64,000 nucleotides of DNA from Streptomyces sp. NBC_01788 (lineage in GTDB: Bacteria > Actinomycetota > Actinomycetes > Streptomycetales > Streptomycetaceae), in assembly GCF_035917575.1 (NCBI RefSeq), contig NZ_CP109090.1:7130001-7194000 (forward strand). Reading direction: 5' to 3'. The notes under the pieces are model-generated. The model was not told the origin of the DNA. It did not search any database and saw only the letters and a program-made list of their open reading frames with translations. The position numbers and the translations under genes are program-made. How positions within the stretch are numbered: position 1 is the stretch's first letter; each line of letters starts with the position of its first letter. Shown here piece after piece: positions 8,513 through 19,016 of this stretch.

Positions 8513-9588
8513 GTGACATGACCCCTCAGGCCGCGCCGGCGGTGAGCGCACCGCCGGCTCCCGGCTCCCGGCAGACCGACGGCCGCACCGTACGGCGTCC
8601 GCTGGCGCTGCGGCTGCTGGCCCGCCCGGAGGTCGGGGTCTTCCTCGGCGCCGTCGCCGTGCTCGTGTTCTTCCTCGTCGCCGCGCCCTCGGTCCGCCAG
8701 GGCGGCTCCATGGCGACGGTCCTGTACCAGTCGTCGACCATCGGCATCATGGCCCTGCCGGTGGCCCTGCTGATGATCGGCGGGGAGTTCGACCTCTCCT
8801 CCGGCGTCGCCGTGATCACCTCGGCGCTCACCGCGAGCATGCTCAGCTACCAGCTCACCATGAACGTGTGGGCGGGGGTGATCGTCGCCCTGGCGGTGTC
8901 CCTGGGCGTCGGCGCCTTCAACGGCTGGCTGCTGGTCAAGACCGGCCTGCCGAGCTTCCTGGTCACCCTCGGCACCTTCCTGATCCTCCAGGGAGTCAAT
9001 CTCGCCGTCACCAAACTGGTCACCGGCAACGTGGCCACCGACGACATCAGCAACATGGACGGCTTCGAGCAGGCCAAGGCCGTCTTCGCCTCGTCCTTCG
9101 ACGTCGGCGGCGTCCAGGTGAAGATCACCGTGGTGTGGTGGCTGGTCTTCGCCGCACTGGCCACCTGGGTCCTGCTGCGCACCAAGTACGGCAACTGGAT
9201 CTTCGCGGTCGGCGGCAACAAGGACAGTGCCCGCGCGGTCGGCGTGCCCGTCACCTTCACCAAGATCACCCTGTTCATGCTGGTCGGCTTCGGCGCCTGG
9301 TTCGCGGGCATGCACCAGCTGTTCTCGTTCAACACCGTGCAGTCCGGCGAGGGCGTGGGCCAGGAGCTCATCTACATCGCCGCCGCCGTGATCGGCGGCT
9401 GCCTGCTCACCGGCGGCTACGGCTCCGCCGTCGGCCCCGTCTTCGGCGCCTTCATGTTCGGCATGGTGAACCAGGGCATCGTCTACGCGGGCTGGAACCC
9501 CGACTGGTTCAAGGCCTTCCTCGGCGTGATGCTGCTCGGCGCCGTCCTCATCAATCTGTGGGTCCGGCGCACGGCGACCCGGAGGTGA
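8509..9588 (+). CDS. Sugar ABC transporter permease (CUT2/RbsC type)
   Basis: 359 residues of a multi-spanning BPD_transp_2 permease. Typical stretches are [49 protein letters not shown] and [21 protein letters not shown]. The GTG start at 8509 overlaps the stop of the binding-protein gene, and the stop at 9586-9588 lies just before the ATPase start. It forms the membrane channel of the inositol-locus importer. Confidence 0.92.
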   Translation: MSDMTPQAAPAVSAPPAPGSRQTDGRTVRRPLALRLLARPEVGVFLGAVAVLVFFLVAAPSVRQGGSMATVLYQSSTIGIMALPVALLMIGGEFDLSSGVAVITSALTASMLSYQLTMNVWAGVIVALAVSLGVGAFNGWLLVKTGLPSFLVTLGTFLILQGVNLAVTKLVTGNVATDDISNMDGFEQAKAVFASSFDVGGVQVKITVVWWLVFAALATWVLLRTKYGNWIFAVGGNKDSARAVGVPVTFTKITLFMLVGFGAWFAGMHQLFSFNTVQSGEGVGQELIYIAAAVIGGCLLTGGYGSAVGPVFGAFMFGMVNQGIVYAGWNPDWFKAFLGVMLLGAVLINLWVRRTATRR

Positions 9589-9593
9589 CCGAC

Positions 9594-10511
<918 letters not shown>

Positions 10512-10515
10512 TGAC

Positions 10516-11418
10516 ATGGCCCCCGTGCTGGACCGCATCCGGGTCGGCTCCGCCCCCGACTCCTGGGGTGTCTGGTTCCCCGACGACCCCGCGCAGGTGC
10601 CCTGGGAACGCTTCCTCGACGAGGTCGCCGAGGCCGGCTACTCCTGGATCGAACTCGGCCCCTACGGCTATCTGCCGACCGACCCGGCCAGGCTCAACGA
10701 CGAGGTGGCCAGGCGCGACCTGAAGGTCTCGGCGGGCACCGTCTTCACCGGCCTGCACCGCGGCCCGTCGGTGTGGGAGTCCACCTGGGAACACGTCAGC
10801 CAGGTCGCCGAACTCACCCGGGCCACCGGCGCACGCCACCTCGTCGTCATCCCCTCCTTCTGGCGCGACGACAAGACCGCCGAGATCCTGGAGCCGCCGG
10901 AGCTGACCCGCGAGCAGTGGACGCACCTGACCCGGGGCATGGAACGGCTAGGCCGCCAGGTCAGGGAGACGTACGGCCTCGACATCGTCGTCCACCCGCA
11001 CGCCGACACCCACATCGACACCGAGGCCCACGTCGAGCGCTTCCTCGACTCCACCGACTCCGGTCTCGTCAACCTCTGCCTGGACACCGGGCACTACGCC
11101 TACTGCGGCGGCGACAGCGTCAAGCTGATCGAGACCTACGGCGAGCGCATCGGCTACCTGCACCTCAAGCAGGTCGACCCGGAGATCCTCGCCGAGGTGG
11201 TGGCGCACGAGGTGCCGTTCGGACCGGCGGTCCAGCGGGGCGTGATGTGCGAGCCGCCGGCCGGAGTACCGGCGCTGGAACCGGTCCTGACGGCCGCGCA
11301 GGGACTCGGCGTGGACCTCTTCGCGATCGTCGAGCAGGACATGTACCCCTGCGAGCCGGACACGCCGCTGCCCATCGCGGTACGCACACGCCGGTTCCTG
11401 CGGTCCTGCGGCGCCTGA
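10516..11418 (+). CDS. IolE/IolH-like sugar phosphate isomerase/epimerase (TIM barrel)
   Basis: 300 residues of the AP-endonuclease-2-like TIM barrel. The start [21 protein letters not shown] is typical of IolE/IolH-like proteins of actinobacterial inositol clusters. Candidate metal ligands occur in [26 protein letters not shown] and YLHLKQVD. It probably acts as inosose dehydratase (IolE) or its IolH paralogue; sequence alone does not separate these. It follows the ATPase gene by 4 bp and precedes a dehydrogenase gene. Confidence 0.82.
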   Translation: MAPVLDRIRVGSAPDSWGVWFPDDPAQVPWERFLDEVAEAGYSWIELGPYGYLPTDPARLNDEVARRDLKVSAGTVFTGLHRGPSVWESTWEHVSQVAELTRATGARHLVVIPSFWRDDKTAEILEPPELTREQWTHLTRGMERLGRQVRETYGLDIVVHPHADTHIDTEAHVERFLDSTDSGLVNLCLDTGHYAYCGGDSVKLIETYGERIGYLHLKQVDPEILAEVVAHEVPFGPAVQRGVMCEPPAGVPALEPVLTAAQGLGVDLFAIVEQDMYPCEPDTPLPIAVRTRRFLRSCGA

Positions 11419-11502
11419 CCCCGCCGGGAAAGGCACCAGGCCCCCCTGTCACCAGGCCCCCCCCGTAAGGACGACCTCCGGACGCCGAGGAGAGGTACGA
11501 CG

Positions 11503-12522
11503 ATGGCCCGGTCATCGACTCTGAACGTCGCCGTCATCGGCGTGGGCCGCATGGGCGCCGACCATGTGCGCCGGATCCGGGAGGTCGTCAGCGGCGCCCG
11601 GGTGAGCGCCGTCGTGGACGCCGACGCGGAACGCGCCGAGGCCGTCGCCGCCCGCGCCGGCGGCTGCGCCGCGTACACCGACCCGGCCGCCGCGCTGGCC
11701 GCCGCCGACGTCGACGCGGTGCTCGTGGCCTCGCCGGGCCCGGCCCACGAGGCGGCCCTGCTCGCCGCCCTCGCCCACGACCTGCCCGTCCTGTGCGAGA
11801 AGCCCCTCACCCCCGACCCGGCCTCCGCCCTGCGCGTACTCGACGCCGAGCGGCGGCTCGGCCGGCGGCGCGTCCAGGTGGGCTTCATGCGGCGCTACGA
11901 CGCCGAGTACCTCCGGCTCGAACAGCTCCTGCGGACCGGCCGGCTGGGCCGCCCGCTGCTGCTGCACCAGCGCCACCGCAACGTGACCTCCCCGGCCGGC
12001 TGGACCAGCGACCTGCTCATCAGCGACTCGCTCGCGCACGAGGTGGACGCGACCCGCTGGCTGCTCGGCCAGGAGATCACCGCGGTGACCGTCCTGCGTC
12101 CCGCCCCGTCCGGCGACGCCCCCGCCGGCCTCCAGGACCCGCAGTTCGTCGTCCTCGAAACGGACGGCGGTGCCATCGCCGACGTGGAGGTCTTCGTCAA
12201 CTGCGGCTTCGGCTACCAGGTGCGTGCCGAGGCCGTCTGCGAGCGCGGCACGGCGCACGTCGGCGACGGCCACGCCATGGTCACCCAGGCGGACGGCCGC
12301 TGGGGCGGCACCATCGCCCAGGACTACCTCGAACGCTTCGAGGACGCCTACGACCGCGAGGTGCAGACCTGGGTCCACTCCGTCCGCGACGGCACGCCCA
12401 CCGGCCCCAGCGTCTGGGACGGCCTCGCCGCGGCCGCGGTCTGCGCGGCGGGCGTCCGCTCCCTGACCGAGGGCGGCCGGGTCGAGGTGGAGCTGCCCGA
12501 ACGTCCGTCCCTGTACGGATGA
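11503..12522 (+). CDS. Gfo/Idh/MocA oxidoreductase, IolG-like inositol 2-dehydrogenase
   Basis: 339 residues. A Rossmann N-terminus ([17 protein letters not shown]), the family EKP motif (LCEKPLTPD) and a C-terminal half with [17 protein letters not shown] fit NAD-dependent inositol dehydrogenases that oxidise inositol to inosose. The ATG at 11503 follows GAGGAGAGG. It is the last gene of the plus-strand transport and catabolism operon. A second dehydrogenase of this family lies at 17120-18124, so the substrate of each (myo-, scyllo- or another isomer) is open. Confidence 0.85.
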   Translation: MARSSTLNVAVIGVGRMGADHVRRIREVVSGARVSAVVDADAERAEAVAARAGGCAAYTDPAAALAAADVDAVLVASPGPAHEAALLAALAHDLPVLCEKPLTPDPASALRVLDAERRLGRRRVQVGFMRRYDAEYLRLEQLLRTGRLGRPLLLHQRHRNVTSPAGWTSDLLISDSLAHEVDATRWLLGQEITAVTVLRPAPSGDAPAGLQDPQFVVLETDGGAIADVEVFVNCGFGYQVRAEAVCERGTAHVGDGHAMVTQADGRWGGTIAQDYLERFEDAYDREVQTWVHSVRDGTPTGPSVWDGLAAAAVCAAGVRSLTEGGRVEVELPERPSLYG

Positions 12523-12637
12523 CACCCGCCGTACGCCCCGCGCGCCGCGCTAGAGTCGGGGCGTACGGGAAGCACGGAACGTCGCGTTCTGCGTGCCGGT
12601 GGCGCAGTGGCGGGCACCCTCCTCGACGGGGAGCGTA

Positions 12638-13243
12638 ATGAGCACAGCGCGTGACCTGATGATCGTCGCCCTGGACGTGGAACCCAGCCGGCCGCCCGAG
12701 CGCGGGGACCTCTCCCTGGCGCTGGCCGGCGCCGAGGCGTACGACCTGCTGCGGGCCGAGCTGCTGGAGCTGGACGGCGACCGGATCGTGCCGCGGCTCC
12801 TGCCGCAGGTCGGCGACCCGCTGCTGGCCGAGGCCGCCTCGTCGCTGGTGCGCCAGGTGCCGTACGAGACCCTGGAGGACTGGCTCTGGCGGCGCGGGCG
12901 CGGCCTGGCCAGGGCCTATCTGAGCGCCCTGGAACAGGAGGGCCAGGTCACCTGGGAACGCAGCCGCTGGCTGCCCTTCCGGGGCGGCCGCACGGTCCTC
13001 AGCGAGACCGGGGCACGGCGGCGCGCGGCATACCGCTGGGCGGCCGACGAGCCGGTGCTGCTCACACTCGCGGCGGCCGTCGGCATCCGCGACGAGATGA
13101 CCGCGGCGGAGCCGGGCATCACCGACGACGCCGTTCTCACCGTCCTCGCCGCCGTCCACGACGCCGTGATGGAACTGGAGGCCGTCCGCCAGCGCCGAGC
13201 CATCGAGGACGCGGCCTTCGCCAACGTCTGGCGCGGTGCGTAG
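12638..13243 (+). CDS. GPP34 (Golgi phosphoprotein 3-like) family protein
   Basis: 201 residues starting MSTARDLMIVALDV after a GGGGAG ribosome site; longer in-frame extensions lack one. The GPP34 fold is shown by LSLALAGAEAYDLLRAELL, a central TLEDWLWRRGRGLARAYLSALEQEG and the C-terminal helix DDAVLTVLAAVHDAVMELEAVRQRRAIEDAAFANVWRG. Streptomyces carry many such proteins, probably binding phosphoinositide-like lipids at the membrane. Their roles are largely unknown, and no partner is visible here. Confidence 0.85.
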   Translation: MSTARDLMIVALDVEPSRPPERGDLSLALAGAEAYDLLRAELLELDGDRIVPRLLPQVGDPLLAEAASSLVRQVPYETLEDWLWRRGRGLARAYLSALEQEGQVTWERSRWLPFRGGRTVLSETGARRRAAYRWAADEPVLLTLAAAVGIRDEMTAAEPGITDDAVLTVLAAVHDAVMELEAVRQRRAIEDAAFANVWRGA

Positions 13244-13254
13244 CCCACCGCCAC

Positions 13255-13760
13255 CGGTCGGCGCCTCGCCCGTCTCCCGCAGACCGCCACCGCGCCGTGC
13301 CGCCGACGTGCGGTGCCGTGTCCGGACGCCCGCAGGGTGGTGTCCCGCGGCGTTCCGCAGTGCGGTGTCTCGCCCGTCACCCGCAGACCGCCACCGCGCC
13401 GTGCCGCCGACGTTCGGTGCCGTGTCCGGTCGCCCGCAGGGTGGTGGTGTGTCGTGTCGTCGGCAGGTGCTGTTACGCCCGGTCGTCCGAAGGGCGGTGT
13501 CCCGCAGCGTCCGGACGCGCGATGCCGCGTCCGGTCGCTCGCAGGGTGGTGGCGCCTCGCCTCGCCGGCAGGCGCTGTCGCGTCGGTCTTCCGAAGGGCG
13601 GTGTCTCGCCCGTCACCCGCAGACCGCCACCGCGCCGCGCCGCCGACGTTCGGTGCCGTGTCCGGTCGCTCGCAGGGTGGTGGCGCGTCGTGTCGTCGGT
13701 AGGCGCTGTCGCGCCGGTCCGTCCGAAGTGCGGTGTCCCGCCGCGTCCTGTAGGGCCGCG
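13255..13760. repeat. Degenerate tandem repeats of about 105 bp, non-coding
   Basis: Between the GPP34 gene and the serine hydrolase gene, the core GCAGGGTGGTG recurs at 13332, 13436, 13541 and 13672 (spacing 104, 105 and 131 bp). Each lies in a larger unit containing GCAGACCGCCACCGCGCCG and GGTGCCGTGTCCGG. Copies near 13269, 13373 and 13607 are close to identical over about 75 bp. All three plus frames are open across parts of it only because of base composition, and no ribosome site or known domain is seen. The rest of the 13244-13908 gap holds the promoter region of the next gene. Confidence 0.7.
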
Positions 13761-13908
13761 CTGCGCCCCGGCGTCGACAGGCGGGGGCGCGTCGGCGCTT
13801 TTAAGCTGAGGGGCGGCGTGGGTCGCCGTGGAAGTGAGGGCGGTGTCCCTCGTCCCCCGCTCGTCCGGGACGGCCGCGGGCCCGTTCCCAGGCGCTTGGA
13901 GCCGGCGC

Positions 13909-15156
13909 ATGACCCACGCGTGTCCACGACTGCGACGGGCTGTCGTCACCGCGACCGCCGTCGGAGTTCTCGTGGTGCCCCTCGCCGGCGGGACGGCCTC
14001 CGCCGGACCCGCCGCCCGCCCCGGGGCCGTCACTGCCACCGCGCCCGCGGGCATGTCACCGACCGGAGTGCGCAGACTGAGCCCCGACGTGGTCCGGCAA
14101 CTCGACCAGGCAGTGCTGCGCGTCATGCGGCAGGCGGGCGTGCCCGGGGTGACCGTGGGACTGTGGACACCGGACGAGGGCGAGTACGTCAAGTCCTTCG
14201 GCGTCGCCGACAGGAGCACCGGGCGGAAGATGTCGCCCGACCTGTACATGCGGATCGGCAGCGAGACCAAGACCTTCACCGTGACGGCGCTGCTGCACCT
14301 CGTGGACCGGCACAAGGTGCGCCTGGACGACCCCGTCGGCAAGTACGTCGCCGGCGTGCCGAACGGGAACGGGATCACCCTGCGGCAGCTCGCCGGGATG
14401 CGCAGCGGGCTGTTCGACTACACGGCGGACGCGGGCTTCCGCAAGGCGCTGACCTCCGACCCGCACCGGGCCGTCACCCCGCACCAACTGCTCGCCTACG
14501 CCTTCAAGCACCTCCCGCTCTTCCCGCCGGGCCGGAGGTTCGAGTACAGCAACACCAACGTCATCCTCCTCGGCCTGGTCGTGGAGAAGGCCGGCGGCCG
14601 GCCCCTCGCGGACTACATCGCCACCCACGTACTGCGCCCGACCGGACTTGACCAGACCTTCTTCCCGGCCGGGGCGCAGTTCCCGCGCCCGCACGCGCAG
14701 GGCTACACGAACCAGACCCCGAACGGCGAGGTGCGGGACGCGGCCCACTGGAACCCCTCCTGGGCCTGGGCGGCCGGGGCGATGATCTCCAACCTCGACG
14801 ACCTGCGCGTCTGGGCGCGCACCGTCGCCACGGGCGTCCTGCCCGACGGCACCAGGCTCATCAGCACCGCCTCCCAGAAGCAGCGGCTCACCACACACCC
14901 GACCTCGGTCCCCGGCGCCGGATACGGCCTCGGCATCTTCGACGTGCGCGGCTGGATCGGCCACAACGGCTCCCTGCCGGGCTACGAGTCCCTCACCGTC
15001 CACCTCACCCCGGCGCGCACGACCCTCGTCGTTCTGCTGAACAGCGACATCGACGAGCACGGGACCGAGCCCAGCACCCTGCTCGGCCGGGCGATCACGA
15101 AGATCGTCACCCCGGGGCACGTCTTCGACCTGCCGGCCCGGGCGGCCGTCCGGTGA
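13909..15156 (+). CDS. Secreted serine beta-lactamase/DD-carboxypeptidase family protein
   Basis: 415 residues from ATG 13909 (TTGGAG upstream), with a Sec signal peptide (RRAVVTATAVGVLVVPLAGGTASA). The class C beta-lactamase fold is complete. It has SxxK as S118-E-T-K121, YxN as Y213-S-N215, and H351-N-G353 in place of the KTG box. This places it with D-alanyl-D-alanine carboxypeptidases and related esterases rather than true resistance enzymes. It stands alone, 24 bp upstream of the antiporter gene, so the two may be co-transcribed. Confidence 0.88.
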   Translation: MTHACPRLRRAVVTATAVGVLVVPLAGGTASAGPAARPGAVTATAPAGMSPTGVRRLSPDVVRQLDQAVLRVMRQAGVPGVTVGLWTPDEGEYVKSFGVADRSTGRKMSPDLYMRIGSETKTFTVTALLHLVDRHKVRLDDPVGKYVAGVPNGNGITLRQLAGMRSGLFDYTADAGFRKALTSDPHRAVTPHQLLAYAFKHLPLFPPGRRFEYSNTNVILLGLVVEKAGGRPLADYIATHVLRPTGLDQTFFPAGAQFPRPHAQGYTNQTPNGEVRDAAHWNPSWAWAAGAMISNLDDLRVWARTVATGVLPDGTRLISTASQKQRLTTHPTSVPGAGYGLGIFDVRGWIGHNGSLPGYESLTVHLTPARTTLVVLLNSDIDEHGTEPSTLLGRAITKIVTPGHVFDLPARAAVR

Positions 15157-15180
15157 CCGGCCGCTCCACGGACTGACGAC

Positions 15181-17097
15181 GTGTCCCGGGACCCGACCAC
15201 ACCGATGGCGCCGCCGCCCATGAGCGGGCAGACCGCCTGCGGCGCCGGCGCGCACGGCCCGCTGCGCACCTTCCTGCACACCGAGACCGGCAGCGCCGCG
15301 GTGCTGCTCGCCGCCGCCGTCGCGGCGCTGGTGTGGGCCAACGCCTCGCCCGGCACGTACGAGTCGTTCTGGCGCACCCACGTCTCGCTCATGATCGGCT
15401 CGACCGGAGTCTCCCTGGGACTGCGGGAGTGGATCAACAGCGGGCTGATGGCGCTGTTCTTCTTCGTCGTCGGCCTCGAGGCCCGCCGGGAGTTCGACAT
15501 CGGGGAGCTGAGGGAGCGCAGACGGCTCGCCCTCTCGGCGATCGCCGGGATCAGCGGCATGGCCGTACCCGTGGCGATCTACCTGGCCGTCAACGCGGGC
15601 CACGTCACCGCGCGGGGCTGGGGCGCGGCCATGTCCACGGACACGGCGTTCGCACTCGGCATCCTCGCCGTCTTCGGCTCCCGGCTGCCCGGTGGCCTGC
15701 GCGTCTTCCTGCTCGGCGTCACGGTCGCCGACGACTTCCTCGCGCTCGCCGTCATCGCCTTCGCCTACAGCGGCACCCTCTACGTGCCCGCCCTGCTCAC
15801 CGCCTTCGGCGTCCTCGCCGTGCTGATCGCGCTGCGCCTGGCCGGCGTACGGATCTCCGCCGTGTACGCGCTGGTCGCCCTGGTCCTGTGGGGCGCGCTG
15901 CTGCGCTCCGGCGTCGATCCGGTGGTCAGCGGACTGGTCATGGGCCTGCTCACCTACGCCCACCCCGCCCAGCGGCACGCCCTGGAACGCGCCAGCCGGC
16001 TCTTCCGCCGCTTCCGCGAGCAGCCCACACCCGAACTGGAACGCACCCTGCGCCGGGGCCTGGCCACCGCGCTGTCGCCCAACGAGCGGCTCCAGCGCAT
16101 GCTCCACCCCTGGACCAGCTATCTGATCGTGCCGTTGTTCGCGCTGGCCAACGCCGGTCTCCCGCTCGGTGCGGCCCGGCTCGCGGACGCCTTCACCTCG
16201 CCCGTCACCCTCGGCATCCTGCTCGGCTACGTCCTCGGCAAGCCGATCGGCGTCGCCGGCTCCACCTGGCTCGCCGTACGGCTCAGCCGCGGCCGGCTGC
16301 GCCCGCCGATCGGCTGGGGCGCGATCGCCGCGGGCGGCGGTCTGGCCGGGGTGGGCTTCACCGTGTCCCTGCTGATCGCCACCCTCGCCTTCCGCGGGCC
16401 CCGCCTTGAGGAGGCGAAGATCGGCATTCTGGCGACCGTCGTGTGCTCCTTCGCCGTCACCTGGCTGGTCACCGGGGCCCTGTCCCTGCTGCCCCCGCGC
16501 AGCCGGGCCCGCGCGCTGCTGGGCCGCGGCCGGGTCATCGTCGACCTCGGCGAGCCCGTCGACCCGGAGCGCGACCACGTCCGCGGACCGCTCGACGCCC
16601 CGGTGACGCTGGTCGAGTACGGCGACTACGAGTGCCCGTACTGCGGACTCGCCGAGCCGGTCGTGCGGGAGCTGCTCACCGAGTTCGGCGACGACGTACG
16701 CTACGTCTGGCGGCACCTGCCGCTGACCGACGTCCACCCGAACGCGCAGCTCGCCGCCGAGGCCGCGGAGGCCGCCGCCCGCCAGGGCCGCTTCTGGCGG
16801 ATGCACGACGTCCTGATCAGCCACCAGGGCGACCTGAGCCCCAAGGACCTCCTGGGCTACGCCGGACAGGTCGGCCTCGACGTGGACCGCTTCCGCCGGG
16901 ACCTGCGGGCGCGGGCGGGCGCGCAACGGGTGGCCGACGACGTGGAGTCGGCCGACCTCAGCGCCGTCTCCGGCACCCCGACCTTCTTCGTCAACGGCCG
17001 CCGCCACCACGGCGCCTACGACATCACCACCCTTGCGGCGGCAGTACGCGCCGCCCGGGAACGCGCGGCCCTGACGAGCACGGGCCCGCAGCCCTGA
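15181..17097 (+). CDS. nhaA: NhaA Na+/H+ antiporter fused to a DsbA-like thioredoxin domain
   Basis: 638 residues from a GTG start. Residues about 25-440 form the NhaA membrane domain. The ion-binding aspartate pair is D184-D185 in [10 protein letters not shown], and the NhaA-like stretch [18 protein letters not shown] is present. Residues about 460-630 form a DsbA/thioredoxin-like domain with the redox motif C485-P-Y-C488 and a cis-proline loop, [10 protein letters not shown]. The fusion is known in actinobacteria; the role of the thiol domain is not settled. The short hairpin at 17098-17112 separates it from the convergent dehydrogenase gene. Confidence 0.93.
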   Translation: MSRDPTTPMAPPPMSGQTACGAGAHGPLRTFLHTETGSAAVLLAAAVAALVWANASPGTYESFWRTHVSLMIGSTGVSLGLREWINSGLMALFFFVVGLEARREFDIGELRERRRLALSAIAGISGMAVPVAIYLAVNAGHVTARGWGAAMSTDTAFALGILAVFGSRLPGGLRVFLLGVTVADDFLALAVIAFAYSGTLYVPALLTAFGVLAVLIALRLAGVRISAVYALVALVLWGALLRSGVDPVVSGLVMGLLTYAHPAQRHALERASRLFRRFREQPTPELERTLRRGLATALSPNERLQRMLHPWTSYLIVPLFALANAGLPLGAARLADAFTSPVTLGILLGYVLGKPIGVAGSTWLAVRLSRGRLRPPIGWGAIAAGGGLAGVGFTVSLLIATLAFRGPRLEEAKIGILATVVCSFAVTWLVTGALSLLPPRSRARALLGRGRVIVDLGEPVDPERDHVRGPLDAPVTLVEYGDYECPYCGLAEPVVRELLTEFGDDVRYVWRHLPLTDVHPNAQLAAEAAEAAARQGRFWRMHDVLISHQGDLSPKDLLGYAGQVGLDVDRFRRDLRARAGAQRVADDVESADLSAVSGTPTFFVNGRRHHGAYDITTLAAAVRAARERAALTSTGPQP

Positions 17098-17112
17098 GGC
17101 CGCGTCGCGGCC
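17098..17112. terminator. Short bidirectional hairpin between convergent genes
   Basis: GGCCGC, a GTC loop and GCGGCC lie directly after the antiporter stop and 8 bp before the stop of the convergent dehydrogenase gene. The stem is only 6 bp and there is no T-tract, so termination is inferred from position. Confidence 0.4.
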
Positions 17113-17119
17113 CGGCGGG

Positions 17120-18124
17120 TCAGACCGTTCGTACCTCCTCGACGCGCACCGGACGGTGTTCGTGGAGGGAGAGGGTGCACGCCTCGGCGATCCAGCCGGC
17201 CTCCAGGGCGTCCGCGACCGTGCACGGGGAGGGCAGCCGGCCGGCCACGACCTCGGTGAACGCGGTGAGTTCGGCGCGGTAGGCGGCGGTGAAACGGTCC
17301 ATGAAGAAGTCGTGCGGGGTGCCGGCGGGGAAGGTCACCCCGGGTTCGACGGAGCGCACCGGCAGCTTGTCGTCCAGGCCGACGGCGATCGAGTCCTCGA
17401 AGCCGTGCAGCTCCATGCGGACGTCGTAACCGCGGGCGTTGTGGCGGCTGTTGGAGACCACCGCGATCGTTCCGTCGTCCAGCGTGAGCACGGCACCGGT
17501 GGTGTCGGCGTCGCCCGCCTCCCTGATGAAGTCGGCGCCCCGGTTGCCGCCGACGGCGTACACCTCGGTCACCTCCCGCCCGGTCACCCAGCGGATGATG
17601 TCGAAGTCGTGCACCGAGCAGTCCCGGAAGATCCCGCCGGAGGAGGCGATGTACGCGGCCGGCGGCGGCGCCGGGTCGAGCGTGGTCGAGCGTACGGTGT
17701 GCAGCTTGCCGAGCTCGCCGCTCCGCACGGCGGCGCGAGCCGCGGCGAAACCGGCGTCGAAGCGGCGGTTGTAGCCGATCTGCACAGGCACGTGGCCGTC
17801 CTGGACGGCCTTGAGGACCTCGACGCCCTCCGCCATGGTGCGGGCCACCGGCTTCTCGCAGAAGACGGGGACCCCGGCGTCGACGGCGGCGAGGATCAGC
17901 GCCGGGTGGGCGCCGGTCGCCGCGGCCACGACGACACCGTCCACCCCGGCGGCCAGCAGCGCCTCGGGCGAGTCGGCCACCTCGGCCCCGAACCGCTCGG
18001 CGGCGGCCTTCGCGGCGTCCGTGAACGGGTCGGCGACGACGAGCGACTCGACCGCGTCGAGTCCGGAGAGGGTCTCGGCGTGGAAGGCGCCGATCCGGCC
18101 GAGGCCGAGGATTCCGATGCGCAT
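17120..18124 (-). CDS. Gfo/Idh/MocA oxidoreductase, inositol 2-dehydrogenase-like
   Basis: 334 residues with the NAD-binding GILGLGRIGAFHAETL, the family CEKPVARTM, GYNRRFDAGFAAARAAV and the catalytic region CSVHDFDIIRWVTGREV. This is closer to classical bacterial IolG than the copy at 11503-12522. It is the last gene of an operon with an SDR and a PhyH-type dioxygenase gene. It may therefore oxidise a cyclitol or sugar released or modified by those enzymes rather than serve the main iol pathway. Confidence 0.85.
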   Translation of the reverse strand: MRIGILGLGRIGAFHAETLSGLDAVESLVVADPFTDAAKAAAERFGAEVADSPEALLAAGVDGVVVAAATGAHPALILAAVDAGVPVFCEKPVARTMAEGVEVLKAVQDGHVPVQIGYNRRFDAGFAAARAAVRSGELGKLHTVRSTTLDPAPPPAAYIASSGGIFRDCSVHDFDIIRWVTGREVTEVYAVGGNRGADFIREAGDADTTGAVLTLDDGTIAVVSNSRHNARGYDVRMELHGFEDSIAVGLDDKLPVRSVEPGVTFPAGTPHDFFMDRFTAAYRAELTAFTEVVAGRLPSPCTVADALEAGWIAEACTLSLHEHRPVRVEEVRTV

Positions 18125-18207
18125 GGGGGCTGGTGCTCCTTGGGTGCGTGGGTTGTGCGTGGTGGTGCGGCAGTGCGCCGGTTCAGTCCGGTCCGGTCCA
18201 GTCCAGC

Positions 18208-19008
18208 TCAGTCCAGTCCGCCGAGCACGTTCTGGTCCCAGTCGATCACCGAACCGGTGACCACCCCGGACCGCTCGGACAGCAGCAGGACCACGAAGTC
18301 GGCGATCTCGTCGGGCTGACCGAGCCTGCCCATCGGCAGCCGCTCCGCGGCCCGCTCGCGCCAGTCGTCGCCGGCGCCGTGGAAGGCGCGCTGGGTGGCG
18401 TCCTCGCCCTCGGTCGCGGTCCAGCCGATGTTCAGGCCGTTGATCCGCACCCGGTCGTGGCGGTGGGCGTGTGCGGCGTTGCGGGTGAGCCCGGCCAGGC
18501 CGGCCTTGGCGGCGACGTACGGCGCCAGGAACGGCTGCCCGCCGTGCGCCGAGGACGTGATGATGTTGACGACCGTGCCGGGCGCCCCGCGCGCCACCAT
18601 GTCGGCCACCGCCGCCTGCATCGCGAAGAACGGCCCCTTGAGGTTGACCGCGATGTGCGCGTCGAACAGCTCGGGCGTGGTGTCGAGGAGCGTGCCGCGC
18701 GAGGTCAGCCCCGCGGAGTTCACCAGGCAGTCGATCCGACCGTACGCGGAGACCACCCGTGCCACCGACCCCTTGGCCTGTCCGGCGTCGGCCAGGTCGG
18801 CCCGGACGAACGTCGCGGTGCCCCCGGCGGCCGTCAGCTCCGCCACCAGGGCCTCGCCCGGCTCGGTCCGCCGCCCGGTCACGGCGACGACGGCGCCCTC
18901 GCGGACGGCGGCCCGCGCGATCGCGGCCCCCACGCCCTGGCTGCCGCCGTTGACGAGGACGACCTTGCCGTGGAGCAGGCCGTCCGCGGATCCGTCGAGA
19001 AGTCCCAT
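18208..19008 (-). CDS. Short-chain dehydrogenase/reductase
   Basis: 266 residues of a classical SDR. The cofactor motif is VNGGSQGVGAAIARAA (TGxxxGxG type with Asn for Thr), then NSAGL, the catalytic Ser in NIITSSAHGG and YVAAK with Tyr and Lys. The C-terminus is GVVTGSVIDWDQNVLGG. The ATG at 19008 lies 8 bp after the stop of the PhyH gene, showing one transcript. The substrate is unknown; the DWDQ ending is common in SDRs of sugar and inositol loci. Confidence 0.88.
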   Translation of the reverse strand: MGLLDGSADGLLHGKVVLVNGGSQGVGAAIARAAVREGAVVAVTGRRTEPGEALVAELTAAGGTATFVRADLADAGQAKGSVARVVSAYGRIDCLVNSAGLTSRGTLLDTTPELFDAHIAVNLKGPFFAMQAAVADMVARGAPGTVVNIITSSAHGGQPFLAPYVAAKAGLAGLTRNAAHAHRHDRVRINGLNIGWTATEGEDATQRAFHGAGDDWRERAAERLPMGRLGQPDEIADFVVLLLSERSGVVTGSVIDWDQNVLGGLD

Positions 19009-19016
19009 GACCGTCC

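Noticed and set aside
13255..13760. CRISPR array
   Set aside because: Repeats are long (about 75-105 bp), degenerate and directly adjoining, without uniform spacers, and no cas genes are nearby.
13236..14651. A 471-codon plus frame spanning the tandem repeats and the serine hydrolase 5' end
   Set aside because: It conflicts in frame with the hydrolase signal peptide and catalytic motifs and consists of Arg/Pro-rich repeat translation.
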